Origin: Trichothermofontia sp964536415
GTDB taxonomy: Bacteria; Cyanobacteriota; Cyanobacteriia; B231
Length of the DNA: 64,000 nucleotides
NCBI GenBank assembly: GCA_964536415.1
Contig: CAZHXN010000002.1
Span: 48,652 to 112,651, forward strand
Reading direction: 5' to 3'
Part shown: positions 34,926-44,007 of the stretch, one piece after another
Numbering within the stretch: the first letter of the stretch is position 1
Layout of the letters: each line of letters starts with the position of its first letter
Notes under the pieces: generated by a model
Told to the model about the DNA's origin: nothing
The model's database searches: none
The model's input: only the letters and a program-made list of their open reading frames with translations
Program-made: the position numbers and the translations under genes

Positions 34926-35876
34926 ATGCTAGAAATCAGACTAACGATTAATCCTGATTCTTTTGAAGGGCCAGCCGAGGCTGCTAAAATTTTTGCCTTC
35001 CGGGCCAATGATACGGTGTTGGGCGGCGGGGGGGATGATTTTATCTACGGCGGCAAGGATAACGATTCCCTGGACGGCGGGGCGGGGAACGATACCCTGC
35101 GCGGCGATCTGGGCGATGACACGGTGTTGGGCGGCAATGGTAATGATCAACTGTTTGGGGGGCGGGGCAACGATCGCCTCTTTGGGGGCAATGGCAACGA
35201 TACCCTCTCTGGCGATCGGGGTAATGACACTCTGACAGGCGGGGCAGGGGCTGATACCTTCGTGATCAGTGGCGTTGACGGGATTGATATCGTGACTGAT
35301 TTCAACCCAGGGGAGGACACACTGACAATCCAGGATGGTCGCCCCGTGCGGATTGAACCCGGGCTGGGGGCAGAAGCCGGGAATACACTGATCTTTGACG
35401 CGGTGACAGGGACGCTTATGGGCAAATTACTCAATGTCACCAATGTCCCTGGGTCAGCCCTTGATCTCACGGGACGGGTCAGCGCCCAATCCACGAATGC
35501 GGCTGGCAATATCAATGATCCGACAGCGGCCACCCTCCAACCTCCTAGTGGGAACAATGCCTCCTGGGATAGCTTTAATACAATCCTCCCAGCCGCTAAG
35601 GTTGCCCCCTACTTGGGTTGGGATGCTGTTGAGAATAGTTTTGAGTTTAATCTGGTCAATGGGGTCCCCAGAGCGACTCTGGTGATTATTCCCCCCGATC
35701 GCAATGAGCAAATCCAACTACAACTGGACCTGAGTACCTTGGGGCTGCAACTGCAAACCCTCAACTATGGCTTTTCCGCCAGCCTCTATGAGATTGCTGC
35801 TCCCTTCCCCGACAGTTTTCAGATCGCGCTGGTTCCAGGGGGCACATCCACCACCGTTGTAAGCCTGAGCCTTTAG
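34926..35876 (+). CDS. RTX-type calcium-binding repeat protein
   Basis: A 316-residue protein. Nine nonapeptide GGxGxDxLx repeats fill residues about 35-115 (GGAGNDTLR, GGNGNDQLF, GGRGNDRLF, GDRGNDTLT), ending with the capping segment GADTFVISGVDGIDIVTDFN. The C-terminal 190 residues are beta-rich and not a repeat. In most RTX proteins the repeats sit at the C-terminus next to a type I secretion signal; here they are near the N-terminus, and no signal peptide is visible. ATG 34926 (MLEIRLTINPDSFEG) is preferred over the upstream start at 34797. Role probably extracellular, unconfirmed. Confidence 0.87.
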   Translation: MLEIRLTINPDSFEGPAEAAKIFAFRANDTVLGGGGDDFIYGGKDNDSLDGGAGNDTLRGDLGDDTVLGGNGNDQLFGGRGNDRLFGGNGNDTLSGDRGNDTLTGGAGADTFVISGVDGIDIVTDFNPGEDTLTIQDGRPVRIEPGLGAEAGNTLIFDAVTGTLMGKLLNVTNVPGSALDLTGRVSAQSTNAAGNINDPTAATLQPPSGNNASWDSFNTILPAAKVAPYLGWDAVENSFEFNLVNGVPRATLVIIPPDRNEQIQLQLDLSTLGLQLQTLNYGFSASLYEIAAPFPDSFQIALVPGGTSTTVVSLSL

Positions 35877-36053
35877 AGGAACAAGAGCGGCGGGGTAACC
35901 GAGGGCTGCGGCAGGGGCAATCTGCCCTGAAGGTCAATGGGATTGATACCCTAGGAGACGGGTAAGTCCATAATTGCCTGTTCACCGAGGGAGCAGTTGG
36001 GGCTGGGCCCAATGGCCCGATCGGGCCTCCATCGTTGCTTAGAAAGGTCCACA

Positions 36054-37490
36054 ATGAATCAGGGTGACCCACTTGTTAATCCCCCTCAGCCCCCGGCTGC
36101 TACCTCTGTCCTGGTCCCGTGGTTACGATCGCTCCTGACCCAGATTTTGAATGGTAGTCAGGCGGCGATCGCCGCCTTTCGGGCCGTGCGTCATCCAGAA
36201 ACGGGTGTCATCACCGATCTGCGATGTTTAGTCATCAACGCCTCGGCGGCCCAACTCTTTGGTCAATCGCCAGCCGCACTGGCCGGCACCTTTCGGCTGG
36301 GATCGTTCCTGACCCCAACCGCTCCCGCCCTCTTGGCAGCCCTGATCCAAGTGGTTGAATCCGGCGTCCCTCTGCGTCAAGCCGTTGCTTGGCCGAGTGG
36401 CCAACCGAACCCAGCCCCGTCTGGGCAACCGGCCATCACCCATCACCTCACGGCCATGAAATGGGGGGAAGGTTTGACCCTAATGCTGCACCCTTTAGTC
36501 GAGCCAACCCTCATCACCAAACTAACGCAGCGGGAAGCTGAACTCCAGACCCTATTGGACTGTACCCAGGCGATTCCCTGGCAGGTGGATTGGCCCACGC
36601 AACGCTTAACGGTGATTGGGTCTCAAATTGAACCCCTATTGGGCTTTCCTCAAGCGAGTTGGACCGATGTAGCCATGTGGCTTAGCCGCATCCATGCCGA
36701 CGATCGCGCCTGGGTGGAAACTTACAGTCTGTCCCAAGCCGCCGCAGGCCGGGATTACACGTTGGAATATCGCTTCTTAAGTCAGGAGGGCGCGATCGTC
36801 TGGGTTCGGCACACGGTACGGGTTATGCACCAAAATGACCAGACCCAGACGCTCATTGGTTTCATCTTTGATATCCGCGATCGCAAACTGGAGCAAGCCG
36901 AACTGGCCCAGGCTCAACTGGCCACCGAGCAGGCCAATGCCGCCCTCCACCAAATTACGCAACAGCTTCAGGATCTCACCCACGTAGATGAACTGACCCA
37001 CCTGGCTAACCGCCGTCGCTTTGACGATCACCTCCAGCGCGAATGGCAACGCCTTGCCCGGGAACGCCAGCCCCTATCGCTGCTCCTGTGCGAAATTGAT
37101 CATTTCCAGGCTTATAACGAAGCCTATGGCCCCCAGGCAGGCGACAACAGTCTGCTTCAGGTTGCCCAGGTGCTCAAGACTGTAGCACGGCGGCCCAGTG
37201 ATCTGGTGGCCCGCTATCGCGACGAAACCTTTGCCCTCCTTCTGCCCGCGACCCAGCAGGAGGGTGCCCTCTACGTCGCAGCCCGCATTCAGGAAAAGCT
37301 CACCAGCCTCCAAATTATCCATAGCGTCTCCCCCACCCGTCCCTACCTCACCCTCAGCATTGGCGTGGCTCAACTTATCCCAGCCCTAGAGCGATCGCCT
37401 GAAACCCTGGTCTCGATCGCCGACGCGGCCCTGGGTCGTGCCAAACGCGAAGGCCGCAATGCGATCGTCTATGAACCCGTCCCTGAATGA
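36054..37490 (+). CDS. PAS-GGDEF protein with degenerate active site
   Basis: A 478-residue protein with two PAS-like regions (about 25-150 and 165-290; YTLEYRFLSQEGAIVWVRHTV marks the second), a coiled coil (about 295-320), and a C-terminal GGDEF fold (DELTHLANRRRFDDHL to AKREGRNAIVYEP). The signature RYGGDEF is replaced by RYRDETF, so it cannot be a classical diguanylate cyclase. The inhibitory I-site RxxD is retained (RPSD, five residues before the altered motif). It may bind cyclic di-GMP or act as a structural partner. Start ATG 36054; an in-frame ATG lies upstream at 35997. Confidence 0.88.
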   Translation: MNQGDPLVNPPQPPAATSVLVPWLRSLLTQILNGSQAAIAAFRAVRHPETGVITDLRCLVINASAAQLFGQSPAALAGTFRLGSFLTPTAPALLAALIQVVESGVPLRQAVAWPSGQPNPAPSGQPAITHHLTAMKWGEGLTLMLHPLVEPTLITKLTQREAELQTLLDCTQAIPWQVDWPTQRLTVIGSQIEPLLGFPQASWTDVAMWLSRIHADDRAWVETYSLSQAAAGRDYTLEYRFLSQEGAIVWVRHTVRVMHQNDQTQTLIGFIFDIRDRKLEQAELAQAQLATEQANAALHQITQQLQDLTHVDELTHLANRRRFDDHLQREWQRLARERQPLSLLLCEIDHFQAYNEAYGPQAGDNSLLQVAQVLKTVARRPSDLVARYRDETFALLLPATQQEGALYVAARIQEKLTSLQIIHSVSPTRPYLTLSIGVAQLIPALERSPETLVSIADAALGRAKREGRNAIVYEPVPE

Positions 37491-37641
37491 AGTCACGTAA
37501 CTCCAGAAAGCCTTAACAACCTAGACATTGATTCCTCTCTACAATGGAAACAAGAAGCGCATCACAAAGATAACAATACTTAGGATCTTTGTGTCTCTTC
37601 ATGCCCTTTGTACCTGTGTGGTTAGAAAGCAGGCCATTCCC

Positions 37642-38481
37642 ATGAGTCCCTTCCTCTTGGCAACCCTCACCGCCCTCCTATTTTTCCTCGGCTCCGGCCT
37701 CAAACTCGATCGTGAATACGAACGGGGCGTTATTTTCCGGCTGGGTCGCGTCAAGGGTGTCATGGGACCTGGACTCTATTGGATCATCCCGATCGTCGAT
37801 CAAAAAATACAAGTCGATATTCGCACCAAAACCGTCGATATTGCCCCCCAAGAAGCCGTCACTGCCGACAGTGTAACGATCAAGGTCAATGCCGTACTCT
37901 ACTATCGTGTTCTTGATCCCTCTAAAGCGATTAACAAGGTTGAAAGCTATCAGCAAGCCGTCTATCAAACCGCACTCACCACCCTGCGCAATGTTGTCGG
38001 TCAAAATGCCCTGGATGACATCCTACAAAATCGCGATAAAATCAACAGCCGTGTGCAGGATATTGTTGATGAAATTACCGAACCCTGGGGCGTTGTGATC
38101 GAGCGGGTGGAAATGAAAGACGTAGAAATTCCGCCCAATATGCAACGGGCAATGGCTAAGGAAGCAGAAGCCATGCGAGAACGACGCGCCCGCCTGATCA
38201 AAGCCTCTGCCGAACAGGAAGCATCCGTCAAATTAGCCGAAGCCTCACAGGTTATTCTGGAAAATCCGGCAGCCTTGGAACTGCGACGCCTGCAAATGCT
38301 CGCAGAAATTGGGGCTGAAAATAACACGACAACCCTGCTGATGTTGCCCTCGGACTTTATGCTCCTAGCGAAGCAATGGACCGAAGCCCTGAGCAAAAGC
38401 CAAACAGCCTCTCCCCCCTCCCCCCCACCGTTTGAGCCAGAAGTCGTTTTCCGGTCACCAGCCCCAACGGAAAATCCCTAG
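37642..38481 (+). CDS. Slipin (stomatin/prohibitin, SPFH family)
   Basis: A 279-residue SPFH protein. The N-terminal membrane segment (FLLATLTALLFFLGSGLKL) precedes the SPFH domain: YERGVIFRLGRVKGVMGPGLYWIIPIVD, VTIKVNAVLYYRVLDPSKAI, and VEMKDVEIPPNMQRAMAKEAEAMRERRARLIKASAEQEAS. It would form oligomeric rings in the membrane and organise microdomains. No NfeD partner gene lies next to it. Preferred start is ATG 37642; the frame has an upstream ATG at 37528 with an extra unrelated segment. Confidence 0.92.
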   Translation: MSPFLLATLTALLFFLGSGLKLDREYERGVIFRLGRVKGVMGPGLYWIIPIVDQKIQVDIRTKTVDIAPQEAVTADSVTIKVNAVLYYRVLDPSKAINKVESYQQAVYQTALTTLRNVVGQNALDDILQNRDKINSRVQDIVDEITEPWGVVIERVEMKDVEIPPNMQRAMAKEAEAMRERRARLIKASAEQEASVKLAEASQVILENPAALELRRLQMLAEIGAENNTTTLLMLPSDFMLLAKQWTEALSKSQTASPPSPPPFEPEVVFRSPAPTENP

Positions 38482-38599
38482 CGCCAATGGGTCCTGAAAT
38501 TGGCATTTAAGGGGTGCTCTCCGGTAAACTTTGATCGCGGCACGACACCTTGGGAGAGCCATCGGTGCATCGCGTCCCCTGTTGCCTAACGACACGCCC

Positions 38600-39076
38600 A
38601 TGCCAGCCCGGTTACAAATTAAACCAGAGGATTGCTCGCCCCTAGGGCAAGCGATTTTGCAATACCTGGAGGAGCAGGGGATCAGCATGAATCATCTGGC
38701 GGAACTGGCCGGGATTCCCCAACCCCGTCTGCGGGGGGCGTGTTTTAAGGGGACTTGCCCCATGCCAGAAACCCTCCGCAAGCTGGCCAAGGTGATGGGC
38801 AAACACCATCTGGAACTGTATACCCTGGCCTATGAGGGCCGCATTGAAAAACTGCCAACGGATGCGGAAGAAATTTCCGTTGATGCCCTGATGCGCGAGT
38901 TACTGGAAACGGCGCGAGAATTGGGTCTCAAAGTGCCCACCACCCGCCCTTCTAAGGCCAAAATCCGACGGGCGCTTCAGGAGTTAGGCTTCCAGCCCCA
39001 GCCCAACGCTGCCAGTGTCACGCATTTGGATGCGCCAGCGGCGACACAACCCGAACGTAAAATTGAGCAAGGGTAA
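38600..39076 (+). CDS. Helix-turn-helix protein of unknown function
   Basis: A 158-residue protein. Residues about 12-70 form an XRE-like helix-turn-helix (LEEQGISMNHLAELAGIPQPRLRGACFKGTCPMPETLRKLAKVMG). After that comes a charged helical stretch (ISVDALMRELLETARELGLKVP) and a Ser/Thr/Pro-rich tail. No operon partner. Binding site unknown. ATG 38600 is chosen over 38531 because the extra 23 residues overlap the spacer after the slipin gene. Confidence 0.75.
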   Translation: MPARLQIKPEDCSPLGQAILQYLEEQGISMNHLAELAGIPQPRLRGACFKGTCPMPETLRKLAKVMGKHHLELYTLAYEGRIEKLPTDAEEISVDALMRELLETARELGLKVPTTRPSKAKIRRALQELGFQPQPNAASVTHLDAPAATQPERKIEQG

Positions 39077-39131
39077 ATACCTCAACTCCTGTGCCTCCAC
39101 TAAATTATGGATTAAATTATGGATCTTGGAT

Positions 39132-40448
39132 ATGTCCCGATCGTCCCCTTGGCGGCCCGAACTGCTGGCCCCGGCCAAAAATCTCGAACGTCTCCAGGTG
39201 GCGATCGCCTATGGGGCAGATGCGGTCTATGTCGGGGGGCCTCGCTACGGCCTACGGGCGCGGGCGGATAATTTCAGCGATCGCGACTTAGAAGCAGGAG
39301 TTGCCTTTGCCCGTGAACACGGTGCCCACGTCTATGTCACCTTGAATGCCTTTCTCCACGATGCGGATCTGGCGGGATTAGCGGACTACGGTCGCTTCTT
39401 AGCCGCGATCGGGGTGAAGGCGGCGATCGTCTCGGATCTGGGGGTGATCCGGACCTTGCGGCGGGCTTGTCCTGATCTGGAGATTCACCTGTCTACCCAG
39501 GCGTCGTGCTTGAATGGATCGGCAGCCCGGTTGTGGCAGAAGGCGGGAGTGCAACGCATTATTGCCGGACGGGAGTTGAGCATTGCGGCGGCGGGAACCC
39601 TCCAGCAACAGGCTGCGATCGACGTAGAGCTATTTGTCCACGGGGCCATGTGTATGGCCTATTCCGGCCACTGTACGATTTCCAACTTCACCGCAGGACG
39701 CGACTCGAACCGGGGGGGCTGTATCCAATCCTGTCGGGTACCCTATTTTGTCACCCCAGACGCCGTGACTTCAGAAACCCAGCCACCCCCCACCCTGGCA
39801 ACGTTTATGTCTTCTAAAGACCTTTGGGGCATCGGGTTAATCGGCCACTTTTTTGAGCACCGCATTGCCTCCCTGAAGATCGAAGGGCGGATGAAGTCGG
39901 CATTTTATGTGGCGATGACCGTCAAAGCCTATCGACAGGCACTTGATGCCTATGCGACCGGTCAGTGGACGCCAGCGCTCCAGGCCCAGTTAGCCGCCGA
40001 TCTACGATCGATCCCCCATCGGGAGTATTTCACCGGTTCCCTGGCCACCCCGGCCGGTCCCGACTCAGTATTTGGGCAACTGGGGGGGATCAATACGGGG
40101 GAAGCTACCTATGTTGGCATCGTGATCGACACCACCCCCGACTGGATCGTCCTCCGGTTAGCCGAACCCCTACAACTCGGCGACAAGATTGAGATCATCC
40201 CGTTCCAAGGTCCTCCGATTCCCTGGCGAGTGACCCGGTTGTTATCGGTGTTGGGAGAGCCGCGATCGGCCATGCGACAGGACGGCGTTGTGTGCCTGCC
40301 CAAGGCTGACTGTCCAAGTCCCGTGGCTACGATCACCCGTCACACCATTGTCCGGTTTAAGACACCAGACTGGTCTCCAGGCGACGGCACCCCTGAAGCC
40401 CCAGTTGGGGATTGGCCCGATAGGCCGCTTCCGGTACCCACACACTAA
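39132..40448 (+). CDS. U32 family peptidase-like protein (RlhA/TrhP/UbiU superfamily)
   Basis: A 438-residue U32 protein. Seen: PELLAPAKNLERLQVAIAYGADAVYVGGPRYGLRA, IHLSTQASCLNGSAARLW, and the signature ELFVHGAMCMAYSGHCTISNF with following Cys ligands (GGCIQSCRVPYF), which bind an iron-sulfur cluster in related tRNA and rRNA hydroxylation proteins. SLKIEGRMKSAFYVAMTVKAYRQALD is the second U32 block. Most likely a prephenate-dependent tRNA hydroxylation (TrhP-like) enzyme; not proteolytic by current knowledge. The last 92 bp overlap an oppositely oriented gene. Start ATG 39132. Confidence 0.88.
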   Translation: MSRSSPWRPELLAPAKNLERLQVAIAYGADAVYVGGPRYGLRARADNFSDRDLEAGVAFAREHGAHVYVTLNAFLHDADLAGLADYGRFLAAIGVKAAIVSDLGVIRTLRRACPDLEIHLSTQASCLNGSAARLWQKAGVQRIIAGRELSIAAAGTLQQQAAIDVELFVHGAMCMAYSGHCTISNFTAGRDSNRGGCIQSCRVPYFVTPDAVTSETQPPPTLATFMSSKDLWGIGLIGHFFEHRIASLKIEGRMKSAFYVAMTVKAYRQALDAYATGQWTPALQAQLAADLRSIPHREYFTGSLATPAGPDSVFGQLGGINTGEATYVGIVIDTTPDWIVLRLAEPLQLGDKIEIIPFQGPPIPWRVTRLLSVLGEPRSAMRQDGVVCLPKADCPSPVATITRHTIVRFKTPDWSPGDGTPEAPVGDWPDRPLPVPTH

Positions 40449-40737
40449 TCGTTTGTTGCGCGTCTATATAGTAAAGATATTCCACCGTGGGATCATAGGT
40501 AATGCTAATTCGCAGGTTAGAGAAATCGTCTTCGCAAAATTCAAACCCAAAGCGGACAGTAATTTGAGCGAGCAGACATTCGGGGGTATAGAGGTATTCA
40601 CCGAGGGTTGCTCGCTCCTGGATAAATTGCTCGACGAAGGGCTGCAAAATGGGGAGGATACGATCGGGTCCCCCATTGCGACAGGCATAAATAATCGCAG
40701 GATTTCCCTCAACAATAATGTGGCACGGGATAGGCAT
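40357..40737 (-). CDS. Conserved cyanobacterial protein of unknown function
   Basis: A 126-residue soluble protein. The N-terminus MPIPCHIIVEGNPAIIYACRNG, then ILPILQPFVEQFIQER, CLLAQITVRFGFEFCEDDFSNLR and YLYYIDAQQTISVWVPEAAYRAN resembles a small conserved cyanobacterial family with no assigned function. The C-terminal part overlaps the end of the U32 gene by 92 bp on the other strand, so both strands code there. Start ATG 40737. Confidence 0.72.
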   Translation of the reverse strand: MPIPCHIIVEGNPAIIYACRNGGPDRILPILQPFVEQFIQERATLGEYLYTPECLLAQITVRFGFEFCEDDFSNLRISITYDPTVEYLYYIDAQQTISVWVPEAAYRANPQLGLQGCRRLETSLVS

Positions 40738-40903
40738 GCCGCTGTCACTCCTGATAGGTTATTCAAATGCAACGGTTGAACGATCGTCCCCAATGGGAGC
40801 AATCAGATCCAGCTTAACGGATAAATTCCGCTGGCACCTGGGTATCCTCAAGATATTGGTAGGGATAAGGGCATAAAGGGCGACACACACCAGGGAGGAC
40901 ACG

Positions 40904-41650
40904 ATGCTGAGCGACCAGAAGGGACTACTCGCGATCTTGATCGGCCTAAGCCTGGGGATTGGAGGAACCTTGCCTAAGGCAATTGGGCAGGAGGAAGCAG
41001 ATTGCTTTATGGTAGATGCCCAGGGCAATACGATTTCGCTGGGAAGCCTCTGTGGGTCAGGGACGGCTCCGGCTGGGGTCCCGCGATCGCGCAGCATCGC
41101 TCCAGGTGGATCGCCAACCGGGAGTCCAACCCCAAGGGGAACAACCCCCGCCACACTGGCTAACCAATGTCAACAGTTACAAGGGACAATCGATCAACAA
41201 TTCAGAACGTTGCGGAATTTCCAACCCCAGCCGGGGGCGACTGGCCTGGGCCTCGGTGGCCTGATCCCGTTGATGCAGGCGTCGAGCCAGGAGTTGCAGG
41301 CGCTGCCGCTGCAGGATACGAATTTACAGCAATGGCGATCGCGGCTGGTCCAGCAATATCAGCAGGGCAGTCAGATGCTCCAGGCGTTTTGGGGTGAGGG
41401 GGGGCTGGAACAACTGATGATGCAACTGGTGGCCAGTTTTGGCAGTGCGATGGTGGAGATGGTCGATGGGATGGCCCAGAGTTTTGGGGCTGAGGTATCG
41501 CCGCAGATGCGCCAGCAAATGACCCGCCAGCTTGATCCGAGCCAGGGCCAATGGGAGATACGCACCTCCACGCCAGCGGCAGGGCATGACGGGCCTGACC
41601 CGGAAACTCAGGCAATTCTAGACCAGATCAATGCTTACTGTCGGCGCTAG
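40904..41650 (+). CDS. Secreted protein of unknown function
   Basis: A 248-residue protein with a signal peptide at about residues 6-28 (GLLAILIGLSLGIGGTLPKAIGQ). Two Cys pairs flank the domain (ADCFMVDAQGNTISLGSLCG near residues 33-50, and the final NAYCRR). The rest is Gln-rich and helical (CQQLQGTIDQQFRTLRN, QWRSRLVQQYQQGSQMLQAFW). I do not recognise it. It likely acts in the periplasm or outside. It stands alone before the repeat at 41668. Confidence 0.65.
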   Translation: MLSDQKGLLAILIGLSLGIGGTLPKAIGQEEADCFMVDAQGNTISLGSLCGSGTAPAGVPRSRSIAPGGSPTGSPTPRGTTPATLANQCQQLQGTIDQQFRTLRNFQPQPGATGLGLGGLIPLMQASSQELQALPLQDTNLQQWRSRLVQQYQQGSQMLQAFWGEGGLEQLMMQLVASFGSAMVEMVDGMAQSFGAEVSPQMRQQMTRQLDPSQGQWEIRTSTPAAGHDGPDPETQAILDQINAYCRR

Positions 41651-41667
41651 TCAAGCCATGATTGCGC

Positions 41668-41765
41668 TGGCCCTCACCCCTACCCCTCCCTCTCTGGAAG
41701 AGGGGCTTGAAACTCCAATTGTTCTCTAGCTTGCCCTCGCCCCTTAAGACAAGGGGGCGGGCGTC
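41668..41765 (+). repeat. Dispersed CCCTCACCC-type intergenic repeat, copy 2
   Basis: It begins with GGCCCTCACCCCTACCCC and continues with CTGGAAGAGGGGCTTGAAAC and a G/C-rich tail, matching the block order of the copy at 25683-25800 on the other strand. Confidence 0.5.
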
Positions 41766-41918
41766 AGATTCATGGAAAAATCGCGGGCGGGTTGGGATTT
41801 GGGCGGGGAGATTGGCTAAGATTAAAGATGAAGTTATGTCAAGGCCGGGGTTCATGCGACTGTGTGAGCCGAACGGCGGTGTTTTGATTCCTCTAGTTTT
41901 GCGGTTACCGAGTTACCC

Positions 41919-42494
41919 ATGCCTGTTGAAGTTGCGGTTGAGAAAAAGAAGTTAGCGAAGCCCCCCCTTGATATCCATAAGCTGGGCGATCGCGTGTTAC
42001 GTCAGAGTGCGAAGCGGGTGACGAAGGTGGATAATGAGATCCGCCAGTTGGTGCGGGAAATGCTGCAAACGATGTATAGTGCCAATGGCATTGGTCTGGC
42101 AGCTCCCCAGGTGGCGGTGCAAAAGCAAATTATTGTGATCGATACGGACCCAGAAAATGCGGCGAATCAGCCGGTGGTGTTGATCAACCCGACGATTAAG
42201 CAGTACGGGAAGCAACTCTCGGTGTTTGAGGAGGGGTGTCTGAGCATTCCAGATGTCTATTTGAATGTGACGCGGCCCACAGCGATCGTGGTCTCCTATA
42301 AGGATGAGTATGGCCGTCCCCAAACCCTGCCAACGGATGGCCTGTTGGCCCGTGTGATCCAACATGAAATGGATCACCTCAATGGGGTCCTATTTGTCGA
42401 TCGCGTGGAAAATCCTCTACAACTCAACCAAGAACTGACCAAGCATGGTTTTTCGGTTCACGATGTCCGCCCGGTCGATCAGCGATCGACATAA
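41919..42494 (+). CDS. def: Peptide deformylase
   Basis: A 191-residue metal enzyme that removes the formyl group from nascent proteins. All three motifs are present: GIGLAAPQV (motif 1), EEGCLSIPDVY (motif 2, metal-binding Cys), and HEMDHLNG (motif 3, metal-binding His pair and catalytic Glu). An N-terminal extension of about 18 residues (VEKKKLAKPPLD) is typical for cyanobacteria. Start ATG 41919. It is the last gene before the polysaccharide island, 84 bp upstream of wzt. Confidence 0.97.
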   Translation: MPVEVAVEKKKLAKPPLDIHKLGDRVLRQSAKRVTKVDNEIRQLVREMLQTMYSANGIGLAAPQVAVQKQIIVIDTDPENAANQPVVLINPTIKQYGKQLSVFEEGCLSIPDVYLNVTRPTAIVVSYKDEYGRPQTLPTDGLLARVIQHEMDHLNGVLFVDRVENPLQLNQELTKHGFSVHDVRPVDQRST

Positions 42495-42578
42495 TTTGTA
42501 ATCTTAAGTTGACAGATTCGGGACATTTTGGGGCACACTAGGGTCTAGTCAACTAGTCGGTTCTGGCTGCTCAATCCC

Positions 42579-43859
42579 ATGTCCGATACGGTCATCCGCG
42601 TAGAAAATCTGGGTAAGCGGTACTTGCTCAAACACCAGCAGCAAGGGCGATCGCGCTATATCGCGCTGCGGGATGTCATTGCTGATGGGGTAAAAGCGAT
42701 CGGGCAGCGAATTTTACATCCCAACCAGCACAGGCCATCCCAAACCCGCGAGGAGTTTTGGGCACTTAAAGACGTTTCGTTTGAAGTTAAAAGAGGCGAT
42801 AGGATTGGCATTATTGGTCATAATGGTGCTGGTAAATCAACTTTGCTAAAGTTACTTAGTCGAATTACAGAGCCCAGCACAGGAATAATCAAAGTCAAAG
42901 GTAGAGTAGCAAGTCTACTTGAAGTAGGAACTGGTTTTCATCCTGAATTAACTGGGAGAGAAAATATCTTCCTGAATGGTTCAATTTTGGGAATGACAAA
43001 GTCTGAGATTTTGCGTAATTTTGATGACATAGTAGCTTTCTCTGAAGTCGAAAGATTTCTGGATACACCTGTTAAGTACTATTCATCTGGTATGTATGTC
43101 CGGTTAGCTTTTGCAGTTGCATCTCATCTAAATCCAGAAATACTCGTGGTAGATGAGGTCTTAGCTGTTGGTGACGTAAGCTTTCAAAAAAAATCTTTAG
43201 CAAAAATGAGAGACGTCTCAGCTAAAGGTCAAACAGTATTATTCGTTAGTCATGACATGAAAATAATTAGTAATCTTTCAGAAAAGGCCATCTTATTAAA
43301 TCAAGGAAAGATTAACGTAATAGGTGATACTAAAACAGTTATAGAAAGTTATTATAAACTTAGCAATTCTGCCAATGCTAATAGTTCAGTTAACTTAAGT
43401 CTTAAAAGGCGATCTGGAGGAGATCAAAAGATAGAGTTTACACAACTGGAATTAAAAAATTCAAAAGACGAAATTACAAACTTATTCTCAGTAGGAGAGC
43501 AAATATCTATCTATCTCAAATTCAAGTCTTATCTCAGTTCCCAAGAATTTGAAATAGGCTACTCTATAAAAGCTCTAGATGGAACCATATTGTTTACTTC
43601 ATCTACCAGTGATAGCGGAGAACTATTAGAGATTTTTGAAGGTGAGTTTTTAGTTAAGAATATCCTTAATCCAAATTATTTAAAACCAGGTACTTACTGC
43701 ATTCAAGTAGGGATTACTTGTGGGTATCTAAGAGATCTAATTAGTGAAGCTACATGGTTTCAGATAATGCCTCTCAATACTAGGGAAGGCATAACATTAG
43801 CGTTACCAGGTTATTTTTGTTTTCCATATCAATGGACAAAACCAAAACTTTTGTTATAA
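42579..43859 (+). CDS. Polysaccharide ABC transporter ATPase (Wzt-like)
   Basis: A 426-residue ATPase for export of a lipid-linked polysaccharide across the inner membrane. Walker A is GHNGAGKS (residues 80-87), the signature is YYSSGMYVRLAFAVA and Walker B is EILVVDEVLAVGD. From about residue 270 it carries a Wzt-type carbohydrate-binding beta domain (FSVGEQISIYLKFKSYLSS). The first about 65 codons are GC-rich with HIP1 sites (GCGATCGC near 42648), and from about 42770 on the codons become strongly AT-rich, so the gene is a mosaic. No Wzm permease lies in the window. Confidence 0.9.
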   Translation: MSDTVIRVENLGKRYLLKHQQQGRSRYIALRDVIADGVKAIGQRILHPNQHRPSQTREEFWALKDVSFEVKRGDRIGIIGHNGAGKSTLLKLLSRITEPSTGIIKVKGRVASLLEVGTGFHPELTGRENIFLNGSILGMTKSEILRNFDDIVAFSEVERFLDTPVKYYSSGMYVRLAFAVASHLNPEILVVDEVLAVGDVSFQKKSLAKMRDVSAKGQTVLFVSHDMKIISNLSEKAILLNQGKINVIGDTKTVIESYYKLSNSANANSSVNLSLKRRSGGDQKIEFTQLELKNSKDEITNLFSVGEQISIYLKFKSYLSSQEFEIGYSIKALDGTILFTSSTSDSGELLEIFEGEFLVKNILNPNYLKPGTYCIQVGITCGYLRDLISEATWFQIMPLNTREGITLALPGYFCFPYQWTKPKLLL

Positions 43860-44007
43860 CTGTAATCAAGCTTAATTAAATTTTTATACTTATTTTATAC
43901 TTAAAATCTTTAGTTTATTTTGATTTGATTTTCATTTTAATTCGATTCAATTTAATTTAATTTAACTTTAATTTAACTTAATTTTCTTTGTACCTTTCTA
44001 TTTGGTA
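43860..44007. other. Very AT-rich low-complexity spacer
   Basis: Almost pure A/T with TTTAA-type tandem units (TTTAATTTAATTTAACTTTA). It probably holds a promoter or UP-type element for glf and is a possible recombination site. No gene. Confidence 0.6.
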
